Shown: positions 7,456 through 15,098, counted from the first letter of the stretch. The stretch is 20,352 nucleotides of DNA from Smithella sp. D17 (GCA_000753945.1 JQOA01000236.1:1-20352); one strand, 5' to 3'. Notes: generated from the sequence alone by a model not told the origin. Program-made: numbers and translations.

Positions 7456-8160
7456 TCAACCTTTCACATATCTGACAAACACATCTTCCAGCGAATCGCC
7501 TTCCTTGACCAAAGCGGAAATTTTGTCTTTCACCAGAAGCTTGCCGCGATTGATGATTGCAGCGTTATCGCAGATCTTTTCGACTTCCGACAGCAGGTGC
7601 GAATTCAAAAAAATCGTCATCCCCTGATTTTTAAGCGATTCTAAAAGCTGGCGTATTTCTCTTATTCCGATGGGATCAAGTCCGGAGACGGGCTCATCGA
7701 GAATCAGCAGCTTCGGTTTGCCCACCAGCGCGGCACCGAGTCCGAATCTCTGAATCATGCCACTGGAATAGGTTCCTGATTTTGTGTGTTCCCTACCCTG
7801 CATACCGATACTTTCGACAATACGCCGGCATTGCTCCCTTGCGTCAGACCGGTTTATATTCAGTAGCTCCGCACAACGTTGCAGATACTGCCATCCGGAA
7901 AGATAAGGAGGAATATGAAAGTTCTCCGCCAGATACCCAACCGCAGCACGACTGGCCGCGTTTGTGCTGGAAATACTGTTTATTGACAAGCTTCCCGATG
8001 TCGGCTGTGTAAAATCCAGGAGCATCTTAACGATTGTGGTCTTTCCCGCACCGTTAGGTCCCAAGAGAGCGAAATACTCGCCAGCCTTAACGGAAAAAGA
8101 AACATTGTCAACGGCAGCAAGAGATCCATATCTTTTAGTTACAGCGTTTAATTCAATCAT
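7456..8160 (-). CDS. ABC transporter ATP-binding protein (ABC-2 exporter family)
   Basis: Counted from the preferred start, the protein has 234 residues. It has Walker A GPNGAGKTT (34-42), Walker B LLILDEP (151-157) followed by VSGLD, and an H-loop in NSHLLSEVE. The signature is YSSGM in place of LSGGQ, and the Q-loop position reads GYLAEN, with Glu for Gln; both are common in the CcmA/NosF branch that pairs with ABC-2 permeases. It energises the permease just downstream. The start is uncertain: MIELNAVTKRYG at 8160 is the usual beginning of this family, while an ATG at 8190 would add ten residues. Neither has a clear Shine-Dalgarno. A perfect palindrome lies just upstream at 8191-8207. Confidence 0.85.
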   Translation of the reverse strand: MIELNAVTKRYGSLAAVDNVSFSVKAGEYFALLGPNGAGKTTIVKMLLDFTQPTSGSLSINSISSTNAASRAAVGYLAENFHIPPYLSGWQYLQRCAELLNINRSDAREQCRRIVESIGMQGREHTKSGTYSSGMIQRFGLGAALVGKPKLLILDEPVSGLDPIGIREIRQLLESLKNQGMTIFLNSHLLSEVEKICDNAAIINRGKLLVKDKISALVKEGDSLEDVFVRYVKG

Positions 8161-8190
8161 GGAAAAAATATATGTACTCTGATCAGGCAT

Positions 8191-8207
8191 GTCAATAAAA
8201 TATTGAC
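8191..8207. promoter_or_regulatory. Perfect interrupted palindrome upstream of the ABC cassette, possible operator
   Basis: GTCAATA AAA TATTGAC is a perfect inverted repeat with 7-bp arms and a 3-bp spacer. It lies 31 bp upstream of the preferred ATPase start and directly abuts the alternative ATG at 8190. It could be an operator for a dimeric repressor or a leader hairpin. A TTGACA-like hexamer lies a little further upstream on the - strand (8240-8245), but no well-spaced -10 follows it. Confidence 0.4.
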
Positions 8208-8262
8208 TGCAAAATTTACGGTTTGTTACCGATTTTACCTGTCAACGGTCTATATAATCCCC

Positions 8263-8362
8263 TGTTGCTACGCAATAGAAATATTACGCCTGTAATCTCC
8301 TCATAATTACAGCGTGGGCAAAGCCAGCCTGTGTTGCTACGCAATAGAAATATTACGCCTGT
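8263..8362. repeat. Two identical 31-bp direct repeats with internal dyad symmetry
   Basis: The 31-bp unit beginning TGTTGCTACGCAATAG and ending ATTACGCCTGT occurs at 8263-8293 and again, without change, at 8332-8362. The two are separated by 38 bp (period 69 bp). Each unit contains two overlapping dyads: TTGC-TAC-GCAA, and CGCAATA-GAAA-TATTACG with one mismatch. Between them, CTGTAAT/ATTACAG forms a further 7-bp stem at 8290-8312. No third copy lies one period to either side, and no cas or transposase gene is in the window. It could be an intergenic REP-like element, a regulatory site pair, or a one-spacer CRISPR-like remnant. The repeat itself is certain and its role is unknown. Confidence 0.85.
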
Positions 8363-8393
8363 TGAGCAAGCTGGGTTAATATAAACAGCCAAC

Positions 8394-8426
8394 AAAAAAG
8401 GCAGGATAAAAAACCCTGCCTTTTTT
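8394..8426 (-). terminator. Rho-independent terminator after rplQ
   Basis: On the - strand a GGCAGG stem, a loop of about nine nt and CCTGCC are followed by six T. It lies about 20 bp beyond the rplQ stop and closes the alpha operon. The complementary strand also ends in six T, so it can act in both directions and would shield the ABC-side spacer. Confidence 0.9.
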
Positions 8427-8446
8427 ATTATCTATTGCCTGAATGA

Positions 8447-8857
8447 TTAAGCTACTTTCTCTTTTGCTTTTACTTTGGTTTTTGGTTTTTCCTTCTTTTT
8501 CTCATCAGTAATAAATTCCAAAATAGAAACAGGCGCGTTGTCACCAAACCGGTAACCGGCTTTGACAATTCTCGTGTATCCACCAGGACGATTACGATAG
8601 CGCTCGGTAAGTTCACCGAAAAGCTTGCCGACCATATCTTTATCCCGCACAACTGCCAGAGCCTGACGCCGCGCGTGGAGGCTGCCTTTTTTACCTAAAG
8701 TGATCATCTTTTCCGCCACTTTTTTCAATTCTTTTGCTTTCGTGTCTGTCGTACGAATCCGTTCATATTTTATAACGGAAGTTACCATATTACGAAGCAT
8801 GGCTTCCTTATGGCTAGAAGACCTACCTAGCTTACTACCCGTCTTACCATGATGCAT
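8447..8857 (-). CDS. rplQ: 50S ribosomal protein bL17
   Basis: The 136-residue protein contains the family core GSKLGRSSSHKEAMLRNMV, TTDTKAKELKKVAEKMI and the closing NRPGGYTRIVKAGYRFGDNA. bL17 binds 23S rRNA domains near the tunnel exit. It is the last gene of the alpha operon, 75 bp after rpoA, as in most proteobacteria. The tail (KKKEKPKTKVKAKEKVA) is a Lys-rich extension of about ten residues relative to E. coli. The opening MHHGKTG differs slightly from the usual MRHRK. AAGGAAG precedes the ATG at a somewhat long spacing. Confidence 0.95.
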   Translation of the reverse strand: MHHGKTGSKLGRSSSHKEAMLRNMVTSVIKYERIRTTDTKAKELKKVAEKMITLGKKGSLHARRQALAVVRDKDMVGKLFGELTERYRNRPGGYTRIVKAGYRFGDNAPVSILEFITDEKKKEKPKTKVKAKEKVA

Positions 8858-8932
8858 CGCTAATATCTTCCTTTCTTAATTTATTAATTTCTGAAACAAA
8901 ACATTTACCGCTATTTTTTTCTGACTTTTTCA

Positions 8933-9901
8933 CTATGCGGATTCAATATCCATCCCGAAACTAAGACCATATTCATTCAGAATATCTTTGATTTCGCTCA
9001 ATGATTTACGTCCGAAATTCTTTGTCTTGAGCATTTCCGCTTCCGTCCTCTTCACCAATTCTCCAATAGTGTTAATTCCGGCATTCTTCAAACAATTAGC
9101 CGATCGAACAGAAAGTTCCAAGTCTTCTACTGAACGCAACAATACTTTATTTACACCCTCTTGCTCGTCTTCTTTCTCCGGTGGAATTTCTTCCTCGATT
9201 TCCTCAAAATTAATAAATACGTCTAATTGCTGTTTCAATATTTTCGCCGAATAGGCGATAGCGTCTTCAGGTTTTACACTGCCATCCGTCCAGACTTCCA
9301 GCGTAAGCTTGTCGTAATCGGCAATTTGACCGACTCGCGCATGAGAAACAATATAGTTCACTTTTTTAACCGGTGAAAAAATAGCGTCAATATTAATTGT
9401 CCCTTTAGGTTGTTCAGGGTCAAGTTCCTTTTTCGCCGGCAGGTATCCCTTGCCCACTTTCACTATCAATTTTGCCTTAAAAGAGCCACTGGCTATTGTG
9501 GCAATGTGATGATCGGGGTTTAAAACCTCGATTGCTCCATCAGTAATAATATCTGCGGCTGTAACGGCTCCGATACGAGCGACATTGATGGTTACTTCTT
9601 TTGTGTCCGCTGGTCCTGCTAATTTAAAGCGTACACCTTTTAAGTTTAAAATAATATCTGTTATGTCTTCTTTAATTCCAGGTAGAGTTGAAAATTCATG
9701 CAATACGCCTTCAATCTTCGTTGAAACAATAGCCGCACCTTGAATGGAAGAAAGCAATATTCTTCTCAAAACATTGCCCAATGTTATACCAAAACCACGT
9801 TCCAAGGGCTGAATGATAAACTCTCCATAGTTACGCGTATGCGTAGCGTCATCAACTTCAATACGCCTGGGACGAATCAAACGTGACCAGTTCCTCTGCA
9901 T
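8933..9901 (-). CDS. rpoA: DNA-directed RNA polymerase subunit alpha
   Basis: The product has 322 residues counted from the preferred ATG at 9901. The N-terminal domain carries the assembly blocks EPLERGFGITLGNVLRRILL-type (here starting QPLERGFG), IKEDITDIILNLK and VNYIVSHARVG. An acidic linker (EEIEEEIPPEKEDEQEG) leads to the C-terminal domain with LELSVRSANCLKNAGINTIG and LKTKNFGRKSLSEIK, which binds UP elements and activators. An upstream ATG at 9913 would add four residues but leaves no space after the Shine-Dalgarno AAAGG; MQRNWSRLI is the better beginning. It lies between rpsD and rplQ as expected. Confidence 0.97.
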   Translation of the reverse strand: MQRNWSRLIRPRRIEVDDATHTRNYGEFIIQPLERGFGITLGNVLRRILLSSIQGAAIVSTKIEGVLHEFSTLPGIKEDITDIILNLKGVRFKLAGPADTKEVTINVARIGAVTAADIITDGAIEVLNPDHHIATIASGSFKAKLIVKVGKGYLPAKKELDPEQPKGTINIDAIFSPVKKVNYIVSHARVGQIADYDKLTLEVWTDGSVKPEDAIAYSAKILKQQLDVFINFEEIEEEIPPEKEDEQEGVNKVLLRSVEDLELSVRSANCLKNAGINTIGELVKRTEAEMLKTKNFGRKSLSEIKDILNEYGLSFGMDIESA

Positions 9902-9945
9902 AATTAAAACCATCCTTTATTAGCCGGTTTATAAAAATAATTTGT

Positions 9946-10575
9946 TTATTTCGAATAAAGCTCAACGACAAGCTGTTCCTGTACCGGCATTGTCAAATCT
10001 TCCCGCACCGGCAGTATTTTTATGGAGGCCTTGAAGTTATCTTTATCCAATTCCAGCCAATGAGGCACACCACGTCTTGCTACGGTTTCAATTGCTCCCA
10101 GTATCTTAGTAACCTTGCGGCTGCCTTCCTTAACACAAACTCCATCCCCTGCTTTAAGCAAATATGACGGTATATTAACCGGTTTGCCATTAACTAAAAA
10201 GTGACTATGACTAATTAATTGCCTTGCCTCCACTCTGGAATTAGCAAATCCCATACGGAATACCATATTGTCCATTCTTCTTTCCAGAAGTATAAGCAGA
10301 TTTTCTCCTGTAATGCCCTTTTGCTGATCGGCCTTTTCAAAATAGCCTCTGAACTGCTTTTCTAAAAGCCCGTACATTCTTTTCAGCTTTTGTTTCTCCC
10401 GCAATTGGACGCCATAGTCAGAACGTTGCTTTTTATGCAACTGACCATGATCTCCCGGAACGTAATCCCTTCTTTCGAAGGAGCATTTTTCCGAATAGCA
10501 CCTGTCGCCTTTTAAAAAGAGTTTTAACCCTTCGCGGCGACACAACCTACATGAGGAATCCGTATATCTTGCCAA
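9946..10575 (-). CDS. rpsD: 30S ribosomal protein uS4, zinc-binding (C+) form
   Basis: The 209-residue protein begins ARYTDSSCRLCRREGLKLFL and has C9, C12, C26 and C31, the C-x2-C-x13-C-x4-C zinc motif of the C+ paralogue type. It ends with the S4 RNA-binding domain (MGFANSRVEARQLISHSHFLVNG). uS4 nucleates 16S 5'-domain assembly. The start codon is TTG at 10573-10575, with GGGAGG ahead of it; no ATG fits. A 53-bp gap separates it from rpsK. In enterobacteria uS4 represses the alpha operon; I see no basis to claim that here. Confidence 0.96.
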   Translation of the reverse strand: MARYTDSSCRLCRREGLKLFLKGDRCYSEKCSFERRDYVPGDHGQLHKKQRSDYGVQLREKQKLKRMYGLLEKQFRGYFEKADQQKGITGENLLILLERRMDNMVFRMGFANSRVEARQLISHSHFLVNGKPVNIPSYLLKAGDGVCVKEGSRKVTKILGAIETVARRGVPHWLELDKDNFKASIKILPVREDLTMPVQEQLVVELYSK

Positions 10576-10628
10576 AAAAGCCTCCCTTGTTCTCTATTTG
10601 TTATTCATAATCGATTATTCTGGTATTA

Positions 10629-11021
10629 CTAAACTCTGCGACGCTTTGGTGGTCTGCAACCATTATGCGGAACAGGCGTTACATCACGAATCATGGTGAT
10701 AACAAGCCCGGCAAGCTGCAACGATCGCAATGCCGACTCTCTGCCGGCGCCCGGACCTTTTATGTATACCTGCACTTTGCGCATCCCCTGCTCCTTGGCT
10801 TTACGCACAACATCTTCCGCAGCCATTTGCGCGGCAAAAGGGGTGCTTTTGCGCGAACCCTTAAAACCCTGTAGTCCGGACGATGACCAGGCAATTACAT
10901 TGCCGCTTAAATCAGTTATTGTTACAATTGTATTGTTAAAAGTGGATTGGATATGTGCAATCCCTTCAGTAATATTTTTCTTTTCTTTTTTCTTGCCAGT
11001 TTTTCTGACTGCCTTAACCAT
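10629..11021 (-). CDS. rpsK: 30S ribosomal protein uS11
   Basis: The 130-residue protein has the uS11 core AHIQSTFNNTIVTITDLSGN, SSSGLQGFKGSRKSTPFAAQ and the invariant end PVPHNGCRPPKRRRV, including the Asn-Gly pair known as an isoaspartate site in E. coli S11. uS11 sits on the 30S platform near the mRNA exit. It has an ATG start and lies 26 bp after rpsM. The N-terminus (KAVRKTGKKKEKKN) is Lys-rich as in most homologues. Confidence 0.97.
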   Translation of the reverse strand: MVKAVRKTGKKKEKKNITEGIAHIQSTFNNTIVTITDLSGNVIAWSSSGLQGFKGSRKSTPFAAQMAAEDVVRKAKEQGMRKVQVYIKGPGAGRESALRSLQLAGLVITMIRDVTPVPHNGCRPPKRRRV

Positions 11022-11047
11022 TTTTCCTCCAGCTTAAGGATAACCAA

Positions 11048-11416
11048 TTACTTTTTCTTGCCTGCGATAGACCGTCGCGGACCTTTTCTTGTGCGGCCAT
11101 TCGTATGAGTTCTTTGTCCCCTTACAGGAAGTCCCTTACGATGCCGCAAACCACGGTAAGCGCCAATATCCATCAAACGCTTGACAGACATGGACACCTC
11201 CCTGCGCAGGTCACCTTCAACTCTATGATCCTTATCAATTATATTTCTAATGGCTGATATTTCCGAATCGGCCAGATCGTCCGTTTTAGTATCCGGACTG
11301 ACTCCCGCATTGTTCAGGATTTGCCTTGATTTAGCCGGCCCAATGCCGTAAATATAAGTTAAAGCAACTTCCATTCTTTTGTTTTTCGGTAAATCAACAC
11401 CTGAAATTCGTGCCAC
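11048..11416 (-). CDS. rpsM: 30S ribosomal protein uS13
   Basis: The 122-residue protein starts ARISGVDLPKNKR and has YIYGIGPAKSRQIL (helix-two-turn-helix) and the basic tail RGQRTHTNGRTRKGPRR that reaches the P-site tRNA. It forms the head bridge to the 50S subunit. The start codon is GTG at 11414-11416, preceded by a perfect AGGAGG at short spacing. It is the first gene of the classical alpha group, 24 bp after rpmJ. Confidence 0.97.
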   Translation of the reverse strand: MARISGVDLPKNKRMEVALTYIYGIGPAKSRQILNNAGVSPDTKTDDLADSEISAIRNIIDKDHRVEGDLRREVSMSVKRLMDIGAYRGLRHRKGLPVRGQRTHTNGRTRKGPRRSIAGKKK

Positions 11417-11440
11417 CTATAACCTCCTGAATATTAAAAT

Positions 11441-11554
11441 CTAGCCTTGACGTTGTTTATGCTTGGGATTTTCACAAATTACCCGCAAAACGCCTTTTCG
11501 TTTGACAATCTTACACTTATCGCATATTTTTTTTACAGACGACCTTACTTTCAC
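11441..11554 (-). CDS. rpmJ: 50S ribosomal protein bL36, zinc-binding form
   Basis: This short gene encodes 37 residues reading (M)KVRSSVKKICDKCKIV, then KRKGVLRVICENPKHKQRQG. C11, C14, C27 and H32 form the zinc site of the C+ type. It starts with GTG at 11552-11554 behind AAGGAG (spacing 8) and ends with TAG at 11441-11443. It lies between infA and rpsM, its usual place. bL36 is the smallest 50S protein and binds near 23S helix 89/97. Confidence 0.96.
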   Translation of the reverse strand: MKVRSSVKKICDKCKIVKRKGVLRVICENPKHKQRQG

Positions 11555-11587
11555 GATTTCAACTCCTTATTCTCAGTAAAAAAAATT

Positions 11588-11806
11588 TTATTTCGTCCTG
11601 TAAGTAATTCGGCCCCGGGTTAAATCATAAGGTGAAAGTTCTACCGTAACTTTATCCCCCGGAAGTATTTTGATAAAATGCATACGCATTTTACCCGAAA
11701 TATGAGCTAAAACCTTATGCCCATTTTCAAGCTCCACACGGAACATGGCATTGGGTAGCGGTTCAAGAACCCGACCTTCAACTTCAATTGCTTCCTCTTT
11801 GGCCAT
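11588..11806 (-). CDS. infA: Translation initiation factor IF-1
   Basis: The 72-residue protein is full length for bacterial IF-1. Its OB fold shows VEGRVLEPLPNAMFRVEL, GHKVLAHISGKMRMHFI and GDKVTVELSPYDLTRGRITYR. IF-1 occupies the A site of the 30S subunit during initiation. Its place between map and rpmJ matches the spc-alpha junction of many bacteria. The ATG at 11806 begins MAKEEAIE. Confidence 0.98.
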   Translation of the reverse strand: MAKEEAIEVEGRVLEPLPNAMFRVELENGHKVLAHISGKMRMHFIKILPGDKVTVELSPYDLTRGRITYRTK

Positions 11807-11864
11807 ATTTTATTATCTACATTCCTGTTTAAAAACTCACAACCAAGTTCAATTAAGCTTAAAT

Positions 11865-12614
11865 TTAATTCTTTTTACTTAAAATCTCCGGTCCGTTATC
11901 AGTAATTGCTATCGAATGTTCAAAATGAGCCGATAAGCTTCCATCTTTTGTAACTACCGTCCAACCGTCAGGTAATATTTCTACCTTATAGTTTCCTTCA
12001 TTGACCATCGGCTCAATAGCCAGAATCATTCCGCTTTTCAGTTCAATCCCGCGCCCTTTTTTGCCAAAATTGGGAATTTGCGGTTCTTCATGCAGACTTT
12101 TACCTATTCCATGGCCGACAAAATCCCGCACTACTGAATAACCTGCCGCCTCCACTATATCCTGCACAGCGGCGGATATGTCGCCCAATCTGTTGCCAGC
12201 CTTAGCTTGCTCTATACCCGCGTATAAACTCTGTTCGGTGACCTGCATAAGCCTTGAAGCTTTCTGTGTCACCCTGCCTAAAGGCAACGTTATGGCTGCA
12301 TCACCGAAAAAACCCTGATAGCAAACCCCGAAATCAAGTCCTACAATGTCGCCTTCTTCAAGGATCCTCTCTGAAGGCATGCCATGCACGACAACTTCAT
12401 TTACCGACACACAAAGAGCGTAAGGATAACCATTGTATCCTTTAAAAGCCGGTTTTGCGCCTTTTTTATCCGCAATTTCCGCGGCAAGTTTATCCAGCTC
12501 CCTTGTCCTTACACCGGGTTTTACTTTTTCTCTAAGCCTGTTTAAAACCTCGGCAACAATGCGATTACTTGTTCTCGCTTTTTCAATTTCATCCGGAAGC
12601 TTCAGAATTACCAT
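11865..12614 (-). CDS. map: Methionine aminopeptidase, type I
   Basis: The 249-residue protein has all five metal ligands of the pita-bread fold: D94 (VGLDFG), D105 (FFGDAA), H168 (FVGHGIG), E201 (AIEPM) and E232 (HFEHS). The substrate-side H77 (VVVHGMP) is also present. It removes the N-terminal Met from nascent proteins when residue 2 is small, as in the many ribosomal proteins here that begin Met-Ala. It has no N-terminal extension, so it is the E. coli-like MetAP Ia. It follows secY by 12 bp, with adk absent from between them. Confidence 0.97.
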   Translation of the reverse strand: MVILKLPDEIEKARTSNRIVAEVLNRLREKVKPGVRTRELDKLAAEIADKKGAKPAFKGYNGYPYALCVSVNEVVVHGMPSERILEEGDIVGLDFGVCYQGFFGDAAITLPLGRVTQKASRLMQVTEQSLYAGIEQAKAGNRLGDISAAVQDIVEAAGYSVVRDFVGHGIGKSLHEEPQIPNFGKKGRGIELKSGMILAIEPMVNEGNYKVEILPDGWTVVTKDGSLSAHFEHSIAITDNGPEILSKKN

Positions 12615-12626
12615 GATAATCTTCCG

Positions 12627-13934
12627 CTATCTCCTGCGAGCAATATGTCCTTTTTTCATAAATCCTTCATATTGCCTTGTCAGCAGATGCGACTCAATCT
12701 GACTCGCCGTATCCATAGCGACACCGACAACAATCAAAAGCGCCGTACCGCCAAAATAAAAAGGAACATTTAACTGAGTAATTAAAACGCTGGGCAAAAC
12801 GCAAACTATGGAAACGTAAATAGCGCCGCTAAAAGTAAGTTTCTCCAATACATTTTCGATATATTCAGCAGTTTTCTTGCCTGGCCTTATTCCGGGAACA
12901 TAACCGCCAAATTTTTTCATATTCTCAGCAACATCATCCGGTTTAAAAGTGACTGCCGTATAAAAAAAACAGAAGAAAAAGATGAAAATTACATAAAGAA
13001 CTTCATATCCCAGCCGTCCAGGCATTAAATATCCGGCAATATCTTTTATCAAGCCGTGCGGTGCGAAATTAGCAATGGTTGCCGGAAACATTATTACTGA
13101 AGAAGCAAAAATCGGAGGAATAACACCCGCTGTATTGACCTTCAGCGGTAAATGCGTGGTTTGACCACCATACATTTTACGCCCTACTATTCTTTTAGCA
13201 TACTGCACCGGAATGCGGCGTTGTCCTGCTTCCACAAAAACAATCGCTCCGACAACGGCTACCATCAGCGCGGCAATCAACAGGATAACCAGTACCCCAA
13301 GCTCACCGGCAGTCGCCAATCTGTAAGTATTGCCGATCGCAGCAGGAATACGACAAACAATACCGGCAAAAATTATCAAAGATATCCCGTTACCAATTCC
13401 TTTTTCAGTAATCGTTTCACCAAGCCACATGATGAAAGCAGTGCCTGATGTTAAGGTAATAACGGTCATCATTATAAAAGACCAACCCGACTGCAAAACA
13501 ATGGGAGCTCCTGAGGGACCAGCCATTTGTTGTAAACCGTAAGCAATACCAAAACCCTGGATCATACTTAAGAGAACTGTTCCGTAACGGGTATATTGTG
13601 TAATTTTGCGCCGTCCACTTTCACCTTCTTTAGAAAGCTTCTCCAAATGAGGAACGGCAATAGTTAATAACTGCAAAATAATTGAAGCGCTAATGTAGGG
13701 CATAATGCCCAACGCAAAAATAGAAAAATTACTAAAAGCGCCACCGGCAAACATGTCCATCAAGCCAAATAATGAACCTTTGGCATGTTCAAAATAAGCT
13801 AATAGGGCCACATTATCAATTCCCGGCGTCGGTATATATACACCAATACGATAAACAGCAAGAAGAAGAATTGTAAACAAAACTCTTCTCTGTAGTTCAG
13901 GAACCTTGGATACGCTGCCCAGCCCTTCTAACAA
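12627..13934 (-). CDS. secY: Preprotein translocase subunit SecY
   Basis: The 435-residue protein has ten transmembrane segments. Recognisable blocks are YRIGVYIPTPGID (first segment), FALGIMPYISASIILQLL, GNGISLIIFAGIV, QRRIPVQYAKR with TTHLPLKVNTAGVIPPIFASS, and a C-terminal cytoplasmic tail. SecY forms the protein-conducting channel with SecE and SecG. The frame opens with TTG at 13932-13934, 1 bp from the rplO stop and behind GAGG, so translation is probably coupled to rplO. An N-terminal ATG in frame is not seen before the first membrane segment. Confidence 0.97.
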   Translation of the reverse strand: MLEGLGSVSKVPELQRRVLFTILLLAVYRIGVYIPTPGIDNVALLAYFEHAKGSLFGLMDMFAGGAFSNFSIFALGIMPYISASIILQLLTIAVPHLEKLSKEGESGRRKITQYTRYGTVLLSMIQGFGIAYGLQQMAGPSGAPIVLQSGWSFIMMTVITLTSGTAFIMWLGETITEKGIGNGISLIIFAGIVCRIPAAIGNTYRLATAGELGVLVILLIAALMVAVVGAIVFVEAGQRRIPVQYAKRIVGRKMYGGQTTHLPLKVNTAGVIPPIFASSVIMFPATIANFAPHGLIKDIAGYLMPGRLGYEVLYVIFIFFFCFFYTAVTFKPDDVAENMKKFGGYVPGIRPGKKTAEYIENVLEKLTFSGAIYVSIVCVLPSVLITQLNVPFYFGGTALLIVVGVAMDTASQIESHLLTRQYEGFMKKGHIARRR

Positions 13935-13935
13935 A

Positions 13936-14382
13936 TTATATTACCTCTTCTATTGAACCGCCGGCGACGGTAATTTTATCTTTCGCGGCTTTACTAATTT
14001 TGGCTATTTTTATAGTTACAGGGAAATCAATTTCGCCTTTAGCCAGGATTTTTATTTTATCGCCTTTTTTCTTTACAATGCCGCTGTTCAAAAGAGCTGT
14101 TTCATCAATAACTGCGCCTTTGCTAAACTTTCGACACAAATCAGTAAGATTTACTGCGACGAATCTTTCACGGAAAGGATTACGGAAACCACGCTTCGGT
14201 AATCTGCGAGCCATCGGCATTTGTCCGCCTTCAAATCCGGCTCTTACCTTTCCACCGGAACGGGCTTTTTGTCCCTTATCGCCTTTTCCGGATGTTCCAC
14301 CCTGGCCGGATGCATCACCACGCCCCACCCGTTTTCTCTTTTTCGTTGCACCGGCCGGAGCCCTAAGCGTACTCAAATCCAT
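13936..14382 (-). CDS. rplO: 50S ribosomal protein uL15
   Basis: The 148-residue protein begins with the extended RNA-binding arm LRAPAGATKKRKRVGRGDAS plus repeated GGTSGKGDKGQKARSGG, and GGQMPMARRLPKRGFRN. uL15 threads into 23S rRNA and is needed for late 50S assembly. ATG start. It lies 3 bp after rpmD and 1 bp before secY, so all three are likely translationally coupled. Confidence 0.97.
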   Translation of the reverse strand: MDLSTLRAPAGATKKRKRVGRGDASGQGGTSGKGDKGQKARSGGKVRAGFEGGQMPMARRLPKRGFRNPFRERFVAVNLTDLCRKFSKGAVIDETALLNSGIVKKKGDKIKILAKGEIDFPVTIKIAKISKAAKDKITVAGGSIEEVI

Positions 14383-14385
14383 ATA

Positions 14386-14574
14386 CTACTCCTCTGACTC
14401 TTCCATAGAAACTAAATGAATAACTTTATTTACCATACCGCGAACCTGCGGAGTATCAACTAAAGTTACAGTGCTATTTAATTTGTTCAGACCCATTCCC
14501 TTTAAAATCTTTCTTTGTTTTTCAGGACGGCCGATTACACTTCTTATTTTTTTAATTTTTAACATTTTAGCCAC
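14386..14574 (-). CDS. rpmD: 50S ribosomal protein uL30
   Basis: The 62-residue protein reads KIKKIRSVIGRPEKQRKILK, then GLNKLNSTVTLVDTPQVRGMVNKV, which is uL30. The GTG at 14572-14574 follows GAGGTAA at good spacing; an in-frame ATG three codons later lacks that spacing. Its presence is worth noting because uL30 is lost in several phyla. Confidence 0.94.
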   Translation of the reverse strand: MAKMLKIKKIRSVIGRPEKQRKILKGMGLNKLNSTVTLVDTPQVRGMVNKVIHLVSMEESEE

Positions 14575-14606
14575 TTTAAGTTACCTCATCGAATATATTG
14601 ATACGA

Positions 14607-15098
14607 CTATTTGCCTCTTTGCGTAGCAATTTCCGCTGGATCTCTTAACTGGCAAAGGCCATCAAGAGTTGCTTTGACCAAATTATGAGGATTATGAGAT
14701 CCCAGACATTTCGTCAAGATATTATGGACACCGGCAACTTCCAATACCGCTCTTACAGCGCCTCCGGCAATCAACCCGGTACCTGCGGATGCCGGTTTTA
14801 ATAAAACTTTTCCGGCACCGGAGCGACCTATCACTTCATAAGGAATCGTCTTTGCTAAAACGGCAACTTTCACCATATTTTTTTTAGCCATATCCATTCC
14901 CTTACGAATAGCTTCCGGCACCTCATGAGCTTTACCTAATCCTGTTCCGATCATTCCATTGCCATCGCCGACAACCACGATAGCGCTGAAACGGAACCTT
15001 CTGCCACCTTTGACTACTTTTGCCGTCCTGTTAATGGCAACCACCCTGTCCAGGAACTCCGCATCTTTCATTTCTCTATTATCCGATCTCTTATCCAA
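14607..15098 (-). CDS. rpsE: 30S ribosomal protein uS5
   Basis: The 163-residue protein has the double-stranded RNA-binding fold with INRTAKVVKGGRRFRFSAIV, VGDGNGMIGTGLGKAHEVPEAI and the C-terminal SHNPHNLVKATLDGL. uS5 lines the mRNA entry and affects decoding accuracy. The start is probably TTG at 15096-15098, 5-6 nt after AAGGAAG. The ATG at 15071 (MKDAEFLDRV) has no comparable Shine-Dalgarno, though it would also give a plausible uS5. Confidence 0.95.
   Translation of the reverse strand: MDKRSDNREMKDAEFLDRVVAINRTAKVVKGGRRFRFSAIVVVGDGNGMIGTGLGKAHEVPEAIRKGMDMAKKNMVKVAVLAKTIPYEVIGRSGAGKVLLKPASAGTGLIAGGAVRAVLEVAGVHNILTKCLGSHNPHNLVKATLDGLCQLRDPAEIATQRGK

Noticed and set aside
7062..7475. 137-codon frame on the + strand
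   Set aside because: It lies antisense to the ABC permease gene, is low in complexity and has no recognisable motif, so it is a shadow of the real gene.
8160..8262. Sigma-70 promoter for the ABC cassette on the - strand
   Set aside because: A TTGACA hexamer occurs at 8240-8245, but the nearest -10-like TAAATT is about 21 bp away. A TATAGA further upstream pairs only with a poor -35 at about 15 bp. No well-spaced pair was found.
8263..8362. CRISPR array (31-bp repeat, 38-bp spacer)
   Set aside because: Only two repeats are present, with none at the next period on either side and no cas genes in the window. Kept as an unexplained repeat pair.
14622..14632. Third copy of the 31-bp repeat
   Set aside because: TTGCGTAGCAA near the end of rpsE matches only 11 bp of the repeat's reverse complement and is explained by coding sequence.
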